A DNA stretch of 52,215 bases from Candidatus Azobacteroides sp. (GCA_009787405.1 WRGA01000115.1:1-52215), one strand, 5' to 3'; shown: positions 36,828 to 46,433, counted from the first letter of the stretch. The notes: generated from the letters alone by a model not told the origin. Made by a program: numbers and translations.

Positions 36828-37649
36828 ATGTCAACGGGAACAACAGATAATATTCGCAAAGTGACGACACGCCGTTTGATCGAAATGAAACAACGCGGCG
36901 AAAAGATTTCAATGTTGACGGCTTATGATTATACGATGGCTGCCATCATCGATCAGGCGGGAATAGATGTTATTTTAGTCGGAGATTCGGCCTCGAACGT
37001 CATGGCCGGAAATGTGACGACGCTTCCCATTACGCTCGATCAGATGATTTATCACGGCAAATCGGTGTTTAAAGCCGTAAAACGGGCTTTGGTGGTGGTG
37101 GATTTGCCTTTCGGTTCTTATCAGGGGAATTCGAAAGAAGCCTTGTCATCGGCCATTCGTATCATGAAAGAAACGGATGCAGATTGCGTGAAACTGGAAG
37201 GCGGCCGGGAGGTGCTGGAATCGGTGAATCGGATTTTATGCGCCGGCATTCCCATTATGGGGCATTTGGGATTGATCCCTCAGTCGATCAACAAGTTCGG
37301 GTCGTATACTGTTCGGGCACAGGAGGAAAATGAAGCTAAAAAGTTGATTGAAGATGCTCATTTGTTGGAAGAAGCGGGATGTTTCTCCATCGTGGTGGAA
37401 AAGGTGCCCGCCAAATTGGCCGGACAAGTTGCTTCGGAATTGAAGATACCCGTCATCGGAATCGGTGCCGGCAGGTACGTTGACGGACAGGTTTTGGTCA
37501 TGCACGATATGCTGGGGCTGAACAAAGGATTTTCTCCCCGTTTCCTTCGTCGTTACGCCGATCTTTCCGGCATCATCACCGGTGCCGTTCAAAATTATAT
37601 CCACGACGTTAAATCCTCTGATTTTCCCAACGAACAGGAGCAATATTGA
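36828..37649 (+). CDS. panB: 3-methyl-2-oxobutanoate hydroxymethyltransferase
   Basis: First step of pantothenate synthesis: transfers a hydroxymethyl group from 5,10-methylene-THF to alpha-ketoisovalerate, giving ketopantoate. The 273-residue protein has the PanB blocks [25 protein letters not shown] with metal-binding Asp, [24 protein letters not shown] with catalytic Glu, and GIGAG. The typical decamer enzyme is about 265 residues. Monocistronic; other pan genes are not in the window. Confidence 0.97.
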   Translation: MSTGTTDNIRKVTTRRLIEMKQRGEKISMLTAYDYTMAAIIDQAGIDVILVGDSASNVMAGNVTTLPITLDQMIYHGKSVFKAVKRALVVVDLPFGSYQGNSKEALSSAIRIMKETDADCVKLEGGREVLESVNRILCAGIPIMGHLGLIPQSINKFGSYTVRAQEENEAKKLIEDAHLLEEAGCFSIVVEKVPAKLAGQVASELKIPVIGIGAGRYVDGQVLVMHDMLGLNKGFSPRFLRRYADLSGIITGAVQNYIHDVKSSDFPNEQEQY

Positions 37650-37693
37650 ATCAAGAAAAAAGATTTGTATCAAGAAAACGAGCTGCCCGCTTG

Positions 37694-37751
37694 ACGCACA
37701 ATTGCGGAAAGTTGGGCGCTTACCCTTTCCCCTTATGGTAACGCACAATTG
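37694..37751. repeat. Direct repeats and hairpin after panB
   Basis: ACGCACAATTG occurs twice (37694-37704 and 37741-37751). Between them GCGCTTACC (37716-37724) can pair with GGTAACGC (37737-37744) around a pyrimidine-rich loop. It lies between convergent panB and the acyltransferase gene and may act as a terminator or mark an insertion boundary. Confidence 0.5.
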
Positions 37752-37798
37752 GTGTTAAAATTTTCATCTTACATTCAGTTTATTTGTATCATTAGCCT

Positions 37799-38944
37799 TT
37801 ATCTGTTACCTGTAAACAGACTTAAAAGTCTTGGTGTAAACCGTTTCATTAATCGATAAATACACAGTATTATGCCTGCACAAACAAAAGGTACGGTAAA
37901 ATATGTTATTAATAATGACAATGTGTTGTTCGTGCCTAATATTTTCATGAATGCCCTATAAGTAAAACCCAATATCAATATGCCATGTGCGCAATAAATA
38001 AAGAAACTTGCCTTTGACAGTGTTTCTCGAACTTGCAATTTTCCATGCTCCATAAAATAAGAAGTGATATTTACTGCCGAAATCACTCCTGACAAAATAA
38101 ATACTGGCGAAAAGAATTTAGAATGAATGGTTCCATAGAAATATGTGTTTAAAATCATTGTTATCAATGAGATAATTAGCCAAATGATTTGATATTTACG
38201 CAATGAAACAACAATATTTTTTCTATTAATACTGAAAAATGCTCCTATGCTGAAAAAGAAAAATGCCGTTAAGAAAAGTCTTGCACTATATCCAGGTATT
38301 TCAACCCAAATTTTGGTATAATAAAACAATCCCAAAATAATAAGTCCCCAAATTTTGGTGTGTTTTACCATATAGTAAACGATTGGCGAAATAAATACCA
38401 TTATGATTAAATCGCGTAAAAACCATAAATGCAATACAAAAGGTCCAAAATTCGGTTGCAATGGCAATCCTATCATATTAGAATTACCTGCACTCCAAGA
38501 AGTATAATTCCAAAATATACGATACCAATTTTCGAACAATTTGCTCAAGAAAGGATAAATACTGCCGTCTGCTTTCAAGATTTTTGGTAAAGCAGAGAGA
38601 ATTATCGCTGATAAATTGAATAAAATATAAGGAACAACTAAAGTTTGCAACCGAGTTTTAACCTTCGCAAAATATATCGTCATATTCCATTTTTTCATCT
38701 TATTGTTATTGAAAAACAAATAACCCGAAAACATAAAGAAACAAGGGACTGCAATTAGCCCTATTACTTTGCTTATTAGTGTTCCGATAATAACATACCA
38801 ACTATTCAAGTTAAGATTTAGATAATCAATGGATTGAATGTCTACTTTAGGGTTCATGTGAATAAAAATCACAAATATTGCTAAAGGAAAGCGTAGCCAA
38901 TCTATTGTTTTCGACTGCAATTCGAGTTCGTTTAATTTTGCCAT
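37799..38944 (-). CDS. Membrane acyltransferase, acyltransferase-3 family
   Basis: A polytopic inner-membrane protein (381 residues, about ten hydrophobic helices) of the acyltransferase-3/OatA family, which adds acetyl or other acyl groups to sugars of surface polysaccharides, lipids or peptidoglycan. The start WLRFPLAIFVIFIHMNP matches the family N-terminus with the conserved R and H; FSGYLFF and the last TM helix with its basic tail also fit. Codon use is much more AT-rich than its neighbours, and both flanks are repeat-like, which suggests recent gain. The acceptor molecule is unknown. Confidence 0.88.
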   Translation of the reverse strand: MAKLNELELQSKTIDWLRFPLAIFVIFIHMNPKVDIQSIDYLNLNLNSWYVIIGTLISKVIGLIAVPCFFMFSGYLFFNNNKMKKWNMTIYFAKVKTRLQTLVVPYILFNLSAIILSALPKILKADGSIYPFLSKLFENWYRIFWNYTSWSAGNSNMIGLPLQPNFGPFVLHLWFLRDLIIMVFISPIVYYMVKHTKIWGLIILGLFYYTKIWVEIPGYSARLFLTAFFFFSIGAFFSINRKNIVVSLRKYQIIWLIISLITMILNTYFYGTIHSKFFSPVFILSGVISAVNITSYFMEHGKLQVRETLSKASFFIYCAHGILILGFTYRAFMKILGTNNTLSLLITYFTVPFVCAGIILCIYRLMKRFTPRLLSLFTGNR

Positions 38945-39023
38945 GTTTTAAGAGTTTGCGAGCATTAAACTCTTAAATTCTTTGGCAAACAAAAAGCGTG
39001 AAACTGTTCGCTGATCGCTTGTA
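38945..39023. repeat. Hairpin in the acyltransferase leader
   Basis: TTAAGAGTTT (38948-38957) pairs exactly with AAACTCTTAA (38967-38976), just before the acyltransferase start. Next to it AAAAAGCGTGAAACTGTTCG (38991-39010) is a further copy of an arm of the palindrome at 39024-39146, and can pair with CGAACAGTTCACGCTTTTT (39066-39084). Confidence 0.65.
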
Positions 39024-39146
39024 AATTACCGTGGCATCGCCAAACGCCTTCCTACACTACAAGCACGAACAGTTCACGCTTTTTAGAGCGTGAACCTCCG
39101 CTACTTATTCTTGTGTAGAACCTTTATTTGGCGATTTTCGGTAATT
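39024..39146. repeat. 123-bp nested palindrome upstream of the acyltransferase gene
   Basis: Four sets of arms are stacked around one centre: AATTACCG (39024) with CGGTAATT (39139-39146); ATCGCCAAA (39036) with TTTGGCGAT (39127); CTACACTACAAG (39052) with CTTGTGTAG (39110); GTTCACGCT (39072) with AGCGTGAAC (39087-39095). On the minus strand this is the 5' region of the acyltransferase gene. The arm with GCGTGAA has a third copy at 38995, allowing two exclusive folds. Confidence 0.75.
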
Positions 39147-39228
39147 AAGAATAAGAGCTAAAAGCTCAATTATTTTAAAATCAATGCTTTATTTTCTGTT
39201 TCTATATATTTTATTACTTTTTATTGTT

Positions 39229-39408
39229 TCATTTTTGTTTTAATAATTCATATATTTCAGTCCAATCTTTTTTGTAAAGTCCGCCATTTTCAAGACAATC
39301 CGCATACAGATCTCTCAACGTAAAATATTTATCGTCGGTGTGCAATGCCCACCAATGTTTAAAAAGAAAATCCAACCCGACATATTTTTTTAAGATACCG
39401 ATAGTCAT
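39229..39408 (-). CDS. Small hypothetical protein (59 residues), possibly frameshifted
   Basis: An intact 60-codon frame with protein-like composition (YVGLDFLFKHWWALHTDDKY, then LRDLYADCLENGGLYKKDW). No family recognised. Another ATG at 39421 in a different frame begins MKKRDDYRYLKK and would join this frame if one base of the seven-T run at 39385-39391 were skipped, giving a 63-residue protein; so either start may be real, or the gene carries a one-base change. It lies between the transglutaminase-like and acyltransferase genes on the same strand. Confidence 0.4.
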   Translation of the reverse strand: MTIGILKKYVGLDFLFKHWWALHTDDKYFTLRDLYADCLENGGLYKKDWTEIYELLKQK

Positions 39409-39621
39409 CGCGCTTTTTCATTTTGAATGACTCTGCAAATTCTATGATAATAAAAGTTACAAAACTTATCTTATCACTCGTTTCTTTATATTTCTTTTCT
39501 ATTTTCGTATAGAAAATTATTCTGTTCGGTTTTGCAAATTTACACTATTTTATATATTGACAATCATTCAAGTCATTTTTTGCGGATTACTTTTGCATCT
39601 CCTCATTTTTTTTAACTTTTT
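39409..39621. other. AT-rich intergenic region
   Basis: Apart from the alternative start of the small gene at 39421, I see no gene, promoter or clear hairpin here. Confidence 0.4.
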
Positions 39622-40833
39622 CTATTCCGGAGCTTGCCAAAAATAAGCCGGGTCATGCGTAACGATTTTTTGTCCGGACCTGTTGAATCCGTCAAATTCG
39701 CCGGGCGTTAAAGATATATAGGTGTTTGCATTATTCCTGTAAGGACTTTCCGCGTTGAAACAACTGTAAGCCGGACACTGTATCCAATACAGATTTTTAG
39801 CCATGTAAATGTCTATATAATAGCTTTTTGTTTGTTTATTTTCATTATTCCAATTTGCATCTTCATTCAAGACAATCGGTTTGTTTTCGATTAAACGGCC
39901 ACGAACTTCTTCAATGCTCAACAACGTTCCGTTTTCATCTGTCGGACAGGCATTGAAGGTCGGGTCCATCCAGACCCACTTATTTAATGTTTGAGAATAC
40001 ACGCAGGTAATTACATGACAATCCGCGTCGTTTTTATCTTCGGGTAAACAAGTCACATAACGGGATTTAAAACCCATCGACAAATAACATTCATTTAATA
40101 CGATGGCCAGCATCCTGCAATTGACTCCCCGTCCGGTCGTCTTATAGTAATTGTACAGATCCATTGCGTCATATTCGCTGCATTCCGGGCGATGGTTTCC
40201 GTCATGGCGGATCGTGTTGTGTACCCAAGTTTTCAGACGGATGATTTTTGAGATTTCATCACCTTGTCCCGCAACGGAATCCAATTTGAAATATTCCCTG
40301 ACCGATTTCAGACGTCCGTTACTCATCGGCTCGTAGGTGAAACGAGGCAATCCGGCAGTATCTGCCGGAGCATATCCCGCTGCTTTTTGCAAGATTTCGA
40401 TGTAACTGTCTTTCTTCGGCATTCCGGCCAAAAGTTTTATAAAGCGCTTATCTTTCCGGATATTATCCAAATCCGTATCTGCTTCAATATAAGCACGGTC
40501 ATCATATCCGAGGCTCAACGCTTTTTTAAAATAATCAACCGCTTTGTCTTTTTGATTCAGTAAAGAATAAGTACAAGCCAAATTATAATAAATTCCCTCG
40601 CCTGCCGAAGAGGAATAGATTTTCGCCTGTTCTTGCGGCAATGCCGTATATTGCTTTTCCCAATCGAGCAATAACGATAACAACAAGTCATAGTTCTTGT
40701 CATTAAAGGCTTTAGTAACAACCTCTGTTTGTTGCCGGGAATAATTTTCAAATTCCCGATTCCCTTCCGGGGATTGTGCAAGTGCCGGAACGAACGGCAA
40801 AAGACAAAACAACATTCCTATTACTTTTTTCAT
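39622..40833 (-). CDS. Exported TPR and transglutaminase-like protein
   Basis: A 403-residue protein with a signal peptide (1-20, PALAQ). Residues about 80-135 look like a TPR pair (YNLACTYSLLNQKDKAVDYF). A transglutaminase-like cysteine protease/transferase core follows, with the triad C239 (GVNCRML), H273 (DCHVITCVY) and D290 (WMDPTFNA). It may be periplasmic or on the surface. The reaction could be peptide cleavage or amide exchange; bacterial members are often proteases. Single gene. Confidence 0.85.
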   Translation of the reverse strand: MKKVIGMLFCLLPFVPALAQSPEGNREFENYSRQQTEVVTKAFNDKNYDLLLSLLLDWEKQYTALPQEQAKIYSSSAGEGIYYNLACTYSLLNQKDKAVDYFKKALSLGYDDRAYIEADTDLDNIRKDKRFIKLLAGMPKKDSYIEILQKAAGYAPADTAGLPRFTYEPMSNGRLKSVREYFKLDSVAGQGDEISKIIRLKTWVHNTIRHDGNHRPECSEYDAMDLYNYYKTTGRGVNCRMLAIVLNECYLSMGFKSRYVTCLPEDKNDADCHVITCVYSQTLNKWVWMDPTFNACPTDENGTLLSIEEVRGRLIENKPIVLNEDANWNNENKQTKSYYIDIYMAKNLYWIQCPAYSCFNAESPYRNNANTYISLTPGEFDGFNRSGQKIVTHDPAYFWQAPE

Positions 40834-40917
40834 GGTTTTATTTTTTATTGATTTATTTGAATTTATATAGAATAAGCAATTTTTATATAAGTATGTCGAA
40901 AAAATAATTTATATTTT

Positions 40918-40993
40918 AACCGCCAAGTCACAAAGACGGAAAGACGCGAAGTTTAAATTCTTTGTGCCTTTGTGTCTTTGCATCTTCGCGTTT
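40918..40993. repeat. AACCGCCAAG/CTTCGCGTTT palindromic repeat, copy 3
   Basis: Same palindrome as 2921-2988 and 17747-17822, including GCGAAGTTTAAATTCTTTGTG in the centre. Again directly left of an ATGATTATCGG element, here with a 47-base gap. Confidence 0.75.
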
Positions 40994-41039
40994 AAAATAG
41001 CAGCTATTAAACACTGCCCTATACTCATTAAACAAATTA

Positions 41040-41167
41040 AATGATTATCGGATGTTGTCCCCGGCGGGACGGAAAACAACATTTTTTAGAACATAATTTT
41101 TAAAAAACGAATATTACATTTTTATACCCCACTTGCGGGAAGCCGGGCATAACATCCGATAATCATT
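41040..41167. mobile_element. Short MITE-like element with ATGATTATCGG ends, copy 3
   Basis: About 128 bp with ATGATTATCGGATGTTGT (41041) and ACATCCGATAATCAT (41152-41166) as inverted ends. The left end runs straight into one GTCCCCGGCGGGAC hairpin; the right part shares CGAATATTACATTTTTA with copy 2. The flanking octamers are ACAAATTA and ATAAATTG (6 of 8 alike), so any target duplication has decayed. Confidence 0.65.
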
Positions 41168-41230
41168 ATAAATTGATAATCAGTATAGCTATCATTTAAT
41201 CAATATAATGTCTCTTTTTTTATTGATGAA

Positions 41231-43264
41231 TTATTTCACTGCGCTTCCGTCCGGAACTTTTTCTCCGGGATGAATCAACACCAATTTTCCGTCCGGCGTT
41301 TCGGCGGAAAGGATCATCCCTTGCGATTCGATTCCTTTCAATTTCCGGGGTTCGAGGTTGGCAATGAAACAAACTTGTTTGCCGATCAGACTTTCGGGTG
41401 TGAAATGTTGAGCGATTCCCGAAACAATGGTGCGTTTGTTTATTCCGTCGTTGATTGTCAGTTGCAGCAATTTGTCGGTTTGAGGAACTTTCACGCATTC
41501 CGAAACCGTTCCGACGCGAACATCTAATTTTACAAAATCCTCGAACGAAACATCCGGCTTTTGAGGAGCGGCCTTCATCTCTTTCAATTCATTCGCTTTT
41601 TTAGTGTCCAACAATTTTTGCACTTGAGCATGAACGGTTTCATCTTCTATTTTTTCGAATAACAATTCGGGTGTTTTCAACATTTGGCCTTTTGTCAGGA
41701 TGGTGATTTTTCCCAGATCGGCCCAGATGCACGAATCCAATCCGACGAAATCCCGTATTTTCGCCGCGCTGAACGGTAAGAACGGCTCAAATGCGATTCC
41801 CAGATTGGCAACGATCTGCATACTGAGATTTAATATCGTAGCCACGCGCGGCATATCCGTTTTGGCCGATTTCCACGGTTCTGTGTCCGCCAGATATTTG
41901 TTTCCGATGCGGGCCAGACTCATGGCGTCTTTCAATGCATCCCGGAAACGGAATTGATCAAGATTTTTTTCCAGATCTTTTTTGATGTCGATAAATTCAT
42001 CGACGGTCCGATTGTCGTAATCGGTCAATTCGCCGCAAGGCGGAACTTTCCCGTCGAAATATTTATGGGTGAGCACCATTGCCCGGTGGACGAAATTACC
42101 GAGAATGGCGACCAATTCATTGTTGTTGCGGGCCTGAAAATCTTTCCATGTGAAATCGTTGTCTTTGGTTTCGGGAGCATTCGCCGTCAATACATAACGC
42201 AACACATCCTGTTTACCCGGAAAATCTTCCAGATACTCATGCAACCACACCGCCCAATTGCGTGAAGTCGAGATTTTATCGCCTTCCAGATTCAAAAATT
42301 CATTGGCCGGCACATTATCGGGAAGTTGATAACCGCCGTGCGCTTTCAGCATAGCCGGAAAAACGATGCAGTGAAAAACAATGTTGTCTTTTCCGATAAA
42401 ATGAATAATGCGTGTGTCTTTATCTTTCCACCAGATTTCCCACGAATCGGGCAACAATTCTTTGGTGTTGGAGATATAACCGATCGGAGCATCAAACCAC
42501 ACGTACAATACTTTTCCTTCGGCGCCTTCCACAGGAACGGGAATCCCCCAGTCCAAATCCCGGCTTACCGCACGAGGTTGCAATCCCATGTCGAGCCACG
42601 ATTTGCATTGACCGTACACATTGGATTTCCATTCTTTGTGGCCTTCCAAAATCCATTGACGCAGAAATGCCTCATAATTGTCCAACGGCAGATACCAGTG
42701 TTTGGTTTCTCTCCGTACCGGTGTGCTGCCGCTGAGCGCGGATTTCGGATTGATCAGATCCGTAGGACTGAGCGATGTTCCGCATGCTTCGCACTGATCG
42801 CCGTAAGCATGTTCGTTCTTGCAATGGGGGCATGTTCCGGTGATATAGCGGTCGGCCAAAAACTGTTTGACCTCTTCGTCATAATACTGTTCGCTTGTTT
42901 TTTCGATAAATCCGCCTTTTTCATACAATGTTCTGAAAAAATCGGAAGCCGTTTCGCGGTGAATTTGAGAAGTGGTACGGGAATAGATGTCGAACCAGAT
43001 GCCGAAATCTTCAAACGATTTTTTGATGAGATAATGATACCGGTCGACAATATCTTGGGGCGTAACCCCTTCATTCCTTGCTTTTATGGTGATGGGAACT
43101 CCGTGTTCGTCGCTTCCTCCGATAAAGATCACGTCGTCTCCCTTCAGCCGGAGATAACGGACATAGATGTCGGCCGGAACATAAACACCCGCCAAATGAC
43201 CGATATGAACGGGTCCGTTCGCATACGGCAATGCCGTGGTGACGGTAGTGCGTTTGAATGTCAT
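41231..43264 (-). CDS. metG: Methionyl-tRNA synthetase
   Basis: Charges tRNA-Met. Class I catalytic domain with [14 protein letters not shown] (HIGH at 20-23) and KISTS as the KMSKS loop (about 332), a zinc knuckle (CPHC and CEAC at about 145-160), an anticodon-binding helical domain, and a C-terminal tRNA-binding OB domain (about 570-677; [20 protein letters not shown]), the dimerising form. The 677-residue length is usual. Divergent from the ABC transporter gene; a TATCTTTG box lies at 43303-43310. Confidence 0.98.
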   Translation of the reverse strand: MTFKRTTVTTALPYANGPVHIGHLAGVYVPADIYVRYLRLKGDDVIFIGGSDEHGVPITIKARNEGVTPQDIVDRYHYLIKKSFEDFGIWFDIYSRTTSQIHRETASDFFRTLYEKGGFIEKTSEQYYDEEVKQFLADRYITGTCPHCKNEHAYGDQCEACGTSLSPTDLINPKSALSGSTPVRRETKHWYLPLDNYEAFLRQWILEGHKEWKSNVYGQCKSWLDMGLQPRAVSRDLDWGIPVPVEGAEGKVLYVWFDAPIGYISNTKELLPDSWEIWWKDKDTRIIHFIGKDNIVFHCIVFPAMLKAHGGYQLPDNVPANEFLNLEGDKISTSRNWAVWLHEYLEDFPGKQDVLRYVLTANAPETKDNDFTWKDFQARNNNELVAILGNFVHRAMVLTHKYFDGKVPPCGELTDYDNRTVDEFIDIKKDLEKNLDQFRFRDALKDAMSLARIGNKYLADTEPWKSAKTDMPRVATILNLSMQIVANLGIAFEPFLPFSAAKIRDFVGLDSCIWADLGKITILTKGQMLKTPELLFEKIEDETVHAQVQKLLDTKKANELKEMKAAPQKPDVSFEDFVKLDVRVGTVSECVKVPQTDKLLQLTINDGINKRTIVSGIAQHFTPESLIGKQVCFIANLEPRKLKGIESQGMILSAETPDGKLVLIHPGEKVPDGSAVK

Positions 43265-43302
43265 ACAAAAGAATGGTAATGATGCGTTTAAGAAAAAGAA
43301 TG

Positions 43303-43310
43303 CAAAGATA
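43303..43310 (-). promoter_or_regulatory. Promoter -7 box (TATCTTTG) of metG
   Basis: CAAAGATA on the plus strand reads TATCTTTG on the minus strand, 38 bases before the metG start. No good -33 element. Confidence 0.55.
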
Positions 43311-43353
43311 AGATATTTCCGGAAAAGAAGGATAAAGAGTGAAAATAGGTGCC

Positions 43354-43361
43354 TATCTTTG
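43354..43361 (+). promoter_or_regulatory. Promoter -7 box (TATCTTTG) of the ABC transporter gene
   Basis: TATCTTTG lies 26 bases before ATG 43388. It falls within the frame extension that begins at GTG 43349, so that start would not be on the transcript; this fixes the start at 43388. Confidence 0.58.
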
Positions 43362-43387
43362 AAAAAAAAATAGAAGAAAAGTATAAT

Positions 43388-45184
43388 ATGTCACTCCTTC
43401 AACTTTTCCGCAACATTCTGCCTTACGTCAAGCCGTACAAATGGCCGGTGATTTTGGCGTTGGTACTGACTTTTATCGGGGCTTTGACTGCGCAGATCAA
43501 TGCCTACGTGCTGCAATACACCGTCAACAGCATCGCCTCGCTCGTGGAGCAGCACAAACCGTTGAGAGACGGCCTGCATATTGTGGCGATTATATCCGTC
43601 ATTCTGCTGAGCAAGGAGCTGATCAATATTTTTATTTCTTTCGGACAAAAATTTTTCGGTGAAAAAATCAGAATATTAATTTCACAAGAGCTTGCACAAC
43701 AAGTAATAGAAAAAATTTTGACTTACCGGATGGCGTTTTTTACCGCCGACGAAAGCGGCTCGGGCAAACTGCAAACCCGCATAGACCAGGGCGTTTCGAG
43801 CCTGACGCGCACCGTGCAAAGTTTTTTCATCGACATTTTCCCGCTTTTCACTTCGGCGATTGTGGCTTTGGCGGGCATGTTCAACGCCAATTTCTACGTC
43901 GGTTTGGTAGGACTGTGTATCGTGCCGGTTTATTTTTTCATCAGCCGGAAACAGGCGCAAAAACTCAAAGGCCGGCGGCGTAATATCCGTACTTACCGCG
44001 AAAACAAGTCGGGCGGAATTATCAATATTTTGGAATCGATCGACGTGATAAAATCGTTTAACCGCGAAGACATCGAGGCAAAAAAACAGTTCGATCTGCA
44101 AACCGCACTGACCGATACGCAAATGCGTACCCGCTCGACAAACTTCAAGTTTGACGGATTGAAAACTTTTATCGAGCAGTTCGGCGTGGTGATTATCATT
44201 ATTTTAACGGCGTATCTGGTGTTGATCGGGCAGATGCAAATCGGTGCGATCATGCTGCACATCATGCTGTTTAATAACGTTACCGCCCCCATTCGCCAAC
44301 TGCACCGTATCTATGACGACATCAACGATGCGCTGATTTACGCCGAAGGTTTTTTCGATATTATGAATTCCGATCATCAAAAAGAATCATCGGGCGACTA
44401 TCGTCCCGAAAAAATCCGCGGCGAATTTGAGTTACGGCATGTTGATTTTACCTATCCGACAGGCACACAGGCTCTATTTGACGTGAATATGCACATTTAT
44501 CCGGACAAAATCACGGCACTGGTGGGACTTTCGGGTGCGGGCAAAAGCACGGTCATCAATCTTTTGGACAAATTTTACGAGCCGCAACAGGGTGAAATCC
44601 TTCTCGACGGGGTACCGCTCGCCGATTACGATACAAAATATTTGCGCAAAAATATCGGTTTGGTTTTGCAGAAAAATCACATTTTCAGCGGTACCATCGC
44701 CGAAAACATCCTCTACGGCAACATCAATGCCACACGCGAACAGATGGAAGACGCTGCAAAAAAAGCGTATATTCACGACCAGATCATCGTCCTGCCCAAC
44801 GGATACGAAAGCTCGGCTCTCGCGCTTTCGGGCGGGCAGCAGCAGCGCATCGCCATTGCCCGGATGTTCCTCAAAAATCCGCCGGTCATTTTCCTCGACG
44901 AGCCGACAGCCAGCCTCGACGCCATCGCCACCGAACAAATCAAAAACTCGCTCGATGCGATAAAAGAGAACAGGACGGTCATCATTATTTCGCATTCCAT
45001 TTCGCAAATCATAGACAGCGACATGATTTTTGCAATGAAACGGGGGCGCGTGGTGGAAAGCGGCACGCACGAGCAGGTTTATAAGCAGGGCGGGGTTTAT
45101 AAAGAGATTTTCGACGCTTCGGCAAGAAGTTTGAATGTCGAAAAGATTAATGATACGATAGAGGAAAACTCCATGAAGAATTAG
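43388..45184 (+). CDS. ABC exporter, fused permease and ATPase
   Basis: A half-transporter of 598 residues that should dimerise, of the MsbA/multidrug/lipid exporter type. The N-terminal membrane domain (about 1-310) has six helices. The ATPase domain has Walker [10 protein letters not shown] (about 379-387), the Q-loop region, signature LSGGQQQR (about 479), Walker [13 protein letters not shown] (about 499) and H-loop IIISHSI. I chose ATG 43388 because a promoter box overlaps the upstream GTG. The substrate is unknown. Codons are clearly more GC-rich than in adjacent genes, which may mean a different origin. Confidence 0.92.
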   Translation: MSLLQLFRNILPYVKPYKWPVILALVLTFIGALTAQINAYVLQYTVNSIASLVEQHKPLRDGLHIVAIISVILLSKELINIFISFGQKFFGEKIRILISQELAQQVIEKILTYRMAFFTADESGSGKLQTRIDQGVSSLTRTVQSFFIDIFPLFTSAIVALAGMFNANFYVGLVGLCIVPVYFFISRKQAQKLKGRRRNIRTYRENKSGGIINILESIDVIKSFNREDIEAKKQFDLQTALTDTQMRTRSTNFKFDGLKTFIEQFGVVIIIILTAYLVLIGQMQIGAIMLHIMLFNNVTAPIRQLHRIYDDINDALIYAEGFFDIMNSDHQKESSGDYRPEKIRGEFELRHVDFTYPTGTQALFDVNMHIYPDKITALVGLSGAGKSTVINLLDKFYEPQQGEILLDGVPLADYDTKYLRKNIGLVLQKNHIFSGTIAENILYGNINATREQMEDAAKKAYIHDQIIVLPNGYESSALALSGGQQQRIAIARMFLKNPPVIFLDEPTASLDAIATEQIKNSLDAIKENRTVIIISHSISQIIDSDMIFAMKRGRVVESGTHEQVYKQGGVYKEIFDASARSLNVEKINDTIEENSMKN

Positions 45185-45224
45185 AAATCATGAAATAATA
45201 TTTTGTATTAAAGTTTATAATATT

Positions 45225-45329
45225 ATGCAAATAAAAAACGAATCAGAGAGTAAATTGAGTGGGGTTATGAGTTGCACAAACGGACAAGCTACAGCGAACA
45301 AAAATAGAAAAACGAATGAAATTTATTGA
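45225..45329 (+). CDS. Possible 34-residue small ORF
   Basis: A short frame (MQIKNESESKLSGVMSC to KTNEIY) preceded by TATAATATTATGCAA, the same bases that precede and start the pentapeptide-repeat gene at 45351. It may be a leftover from a local duplication, not a working gene. No family recognised. Confidence 0.2.
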   Translation: MQIKNESESKLSGVMSCTNGQATANKNRKTNEIY

Positions 45330-45350
45330 ATTAAATATAAATATAATATT

Positions 45351-46433
45351 ATGCAAGTGTCAAGAATGATGAAAATAATAGTGTTTTTTTTCAAAGAATT
45401 ATATCCTAGAGTTTTAAGAAATTGGGTGTTTTTTGTTACCGTATTTGTGTTTTTTACACTAATTATAATGTGGATATGGAATCCGCAGGGTATAGTGGAT
45501 AATTTTTTTGGAAAACCCCAAAAAACGCAAGCTGAAATACTTTCTTATATCGGACTGACTTGTGGCGCCATTTTATTACTTGGGAACCAATATACAGCCA
45601 ATCGTCGGAACTTAATAATGGAAAAGGGAAATCTCGATACCCGTTTCAAAGATGCCGCTTTGCTCTTGGCTGATGAACCCACCGGTGCGAATATTTCGGG
45701 AATCTACGCACTGCACCGGATAGCTGTCGAAGCTTCGAAAGGCAATAAAAATGAACAAGGATATGTAAAGATTATTCATGATATTTTATGTGCATTTGTC
45801 CGAGAAAACTGGAAAAAAACTCAAGACGGCAATAAGGTCGGCAATAAACCGACTATTGTTTTACAAACCATAATGGACGTGCTATTCAAAAACAAAAATG
45901 ATATTTATAAAGAATATGATTCCGATTTTTTGAATTGTATTTTTCAGGAAATAGACCTTGATAAAGCCACATTAACAGACGTGAGCTTCTATGAAGCCAA
46001 ATTTACAAGAGTGGATTTTGGGGAAGCAATATTAAAAGGAGAGATTAATTTTTCTAATGCCACATTAACAGACGTGAGGTTCAATAAAGCCACATTAACA
46101 GGCGTGAGCTTCGATGAAGCCACATTAACAGACGTGAGGTTCGATGAAGCCACATTAACAGGCGTGATGTGGTTCAATAAAGCCACATTAACAGACGTGA
46201 GGTTCAATAAAGCCACATTAACAGGCGTGAGCTTCGATGAAGCCACATTAACAGACGTGAGGTTCTATAAAGCCACATTAACAGACGTGAGCTTCTATGA
46301 AGCCAAATTTACAAGAGTGGATTTTGAGGAAGCAATATTAAAAGGAGAGATTAATTTTTCTGGAACCAAGCTTGATGGTATACCAAAGGAAGAAATAATC
46401 TTGCCAGGTCGTTCATTGGAACTTACAACTTAG
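45351..46433 (+). CDS. Membrane-anchored pentapeptide-repeat protein
   Basis: 360 residues. Two hydrophobic helices at the N-terminus (about 20-45 and 60-80), then a conserved domain (about 85-165; ISGIYALHRIAVEAS, FVRENW) found before pentapeptide repeats in other bacteria. From about residue 200 it consists of pentapeptide repeats of the A(D/N)LXX type, mostly ATLTDVRFNK and ATLTGVSFDE. Such repeats form a right-handed four-sided helix. Function is unknown. The DNA of the repeats is almost identical between units (see 46059-46301), so the array is young and may vary in length. Confidence 0.88.
   Translation: MQVSRMMKIIVFFFKELYPRVLRNWVFFVTVFVFFTLIIMWIWNPQGIVDNFFGKPQKTQAEILSYIGLTCGAILLLGNQYTANRRNLIMEKGNLDTRFKDAALLLADEPTGANISGIYALHRIAVEASKGNKNEQGYVKIIHDILCAFVRENWKKTQDGNKVGNKPTIVLQTIMDVLFKNKNDIYKEYDSDFLNCIFQEIDLDKATLTDVSFYEAKFTRVDFGEAILKGEINFSNATLTDVRFNKATLTGVSFDEATLTDVRFDEATLTGVMWFNKATLTDVRFNKATLTGVSFDEATLTDVRFYKATLTDVSFYEAKFTRVDFEEAILKGEINFSGTKLDGIPKEEIILPGRSLELTT
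46059..46301 (+). repeat. Tandem 30-bp array in the pentapeptide-repeat gene
   Basis: Eight units that begin GCCACATTAACA at 46059, 46089, 46119, 46149, 46182, 46212, 46242 and 46272. The spacing is 30 bases except once 33 (an inserted codon). A longer duplication of about 80 bp brackets the array: sequence from 45976 (GACGTGAGCTTCTATGAAGC onward) recurs from 46286. Confidence 0.85.

Larger units (their letters stand above)
40834..41230. other. Repeat-filled intergenic region before metG
   Basis: No gene seen. The region consists of AT-rich sequence, the AAACGCC palindrome (40918-40993) and the ATGATTATCGG element (41040-41167). Confidence 0.6.

Noticed and set aside
37694-37751. Integron attC site beside the acyltransferase gene (GTTGGGC fits the GTTRRRY core)
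   Set aside because: Read in the right direction there is no matching partner core at 50-130 bases and no typical L boxes, and no integrase or further cassettes are visible.
42326-43279. 317-codon frame opposite metG
   Set aside because: metG is unmistakable on the other strand; the antisense product has no family features.
43349-43387. Upstream GTG start for the ABC exporter
   Set aside because: A TATCTTTG promoter box lies inside this extension, so the codon would precede the transcript start.
46059-46301. CRISPR-like array of 30-base units
   Set aside because: Repeats are directly joined without spacers, stay in frame and encode pentapeptide repeats.
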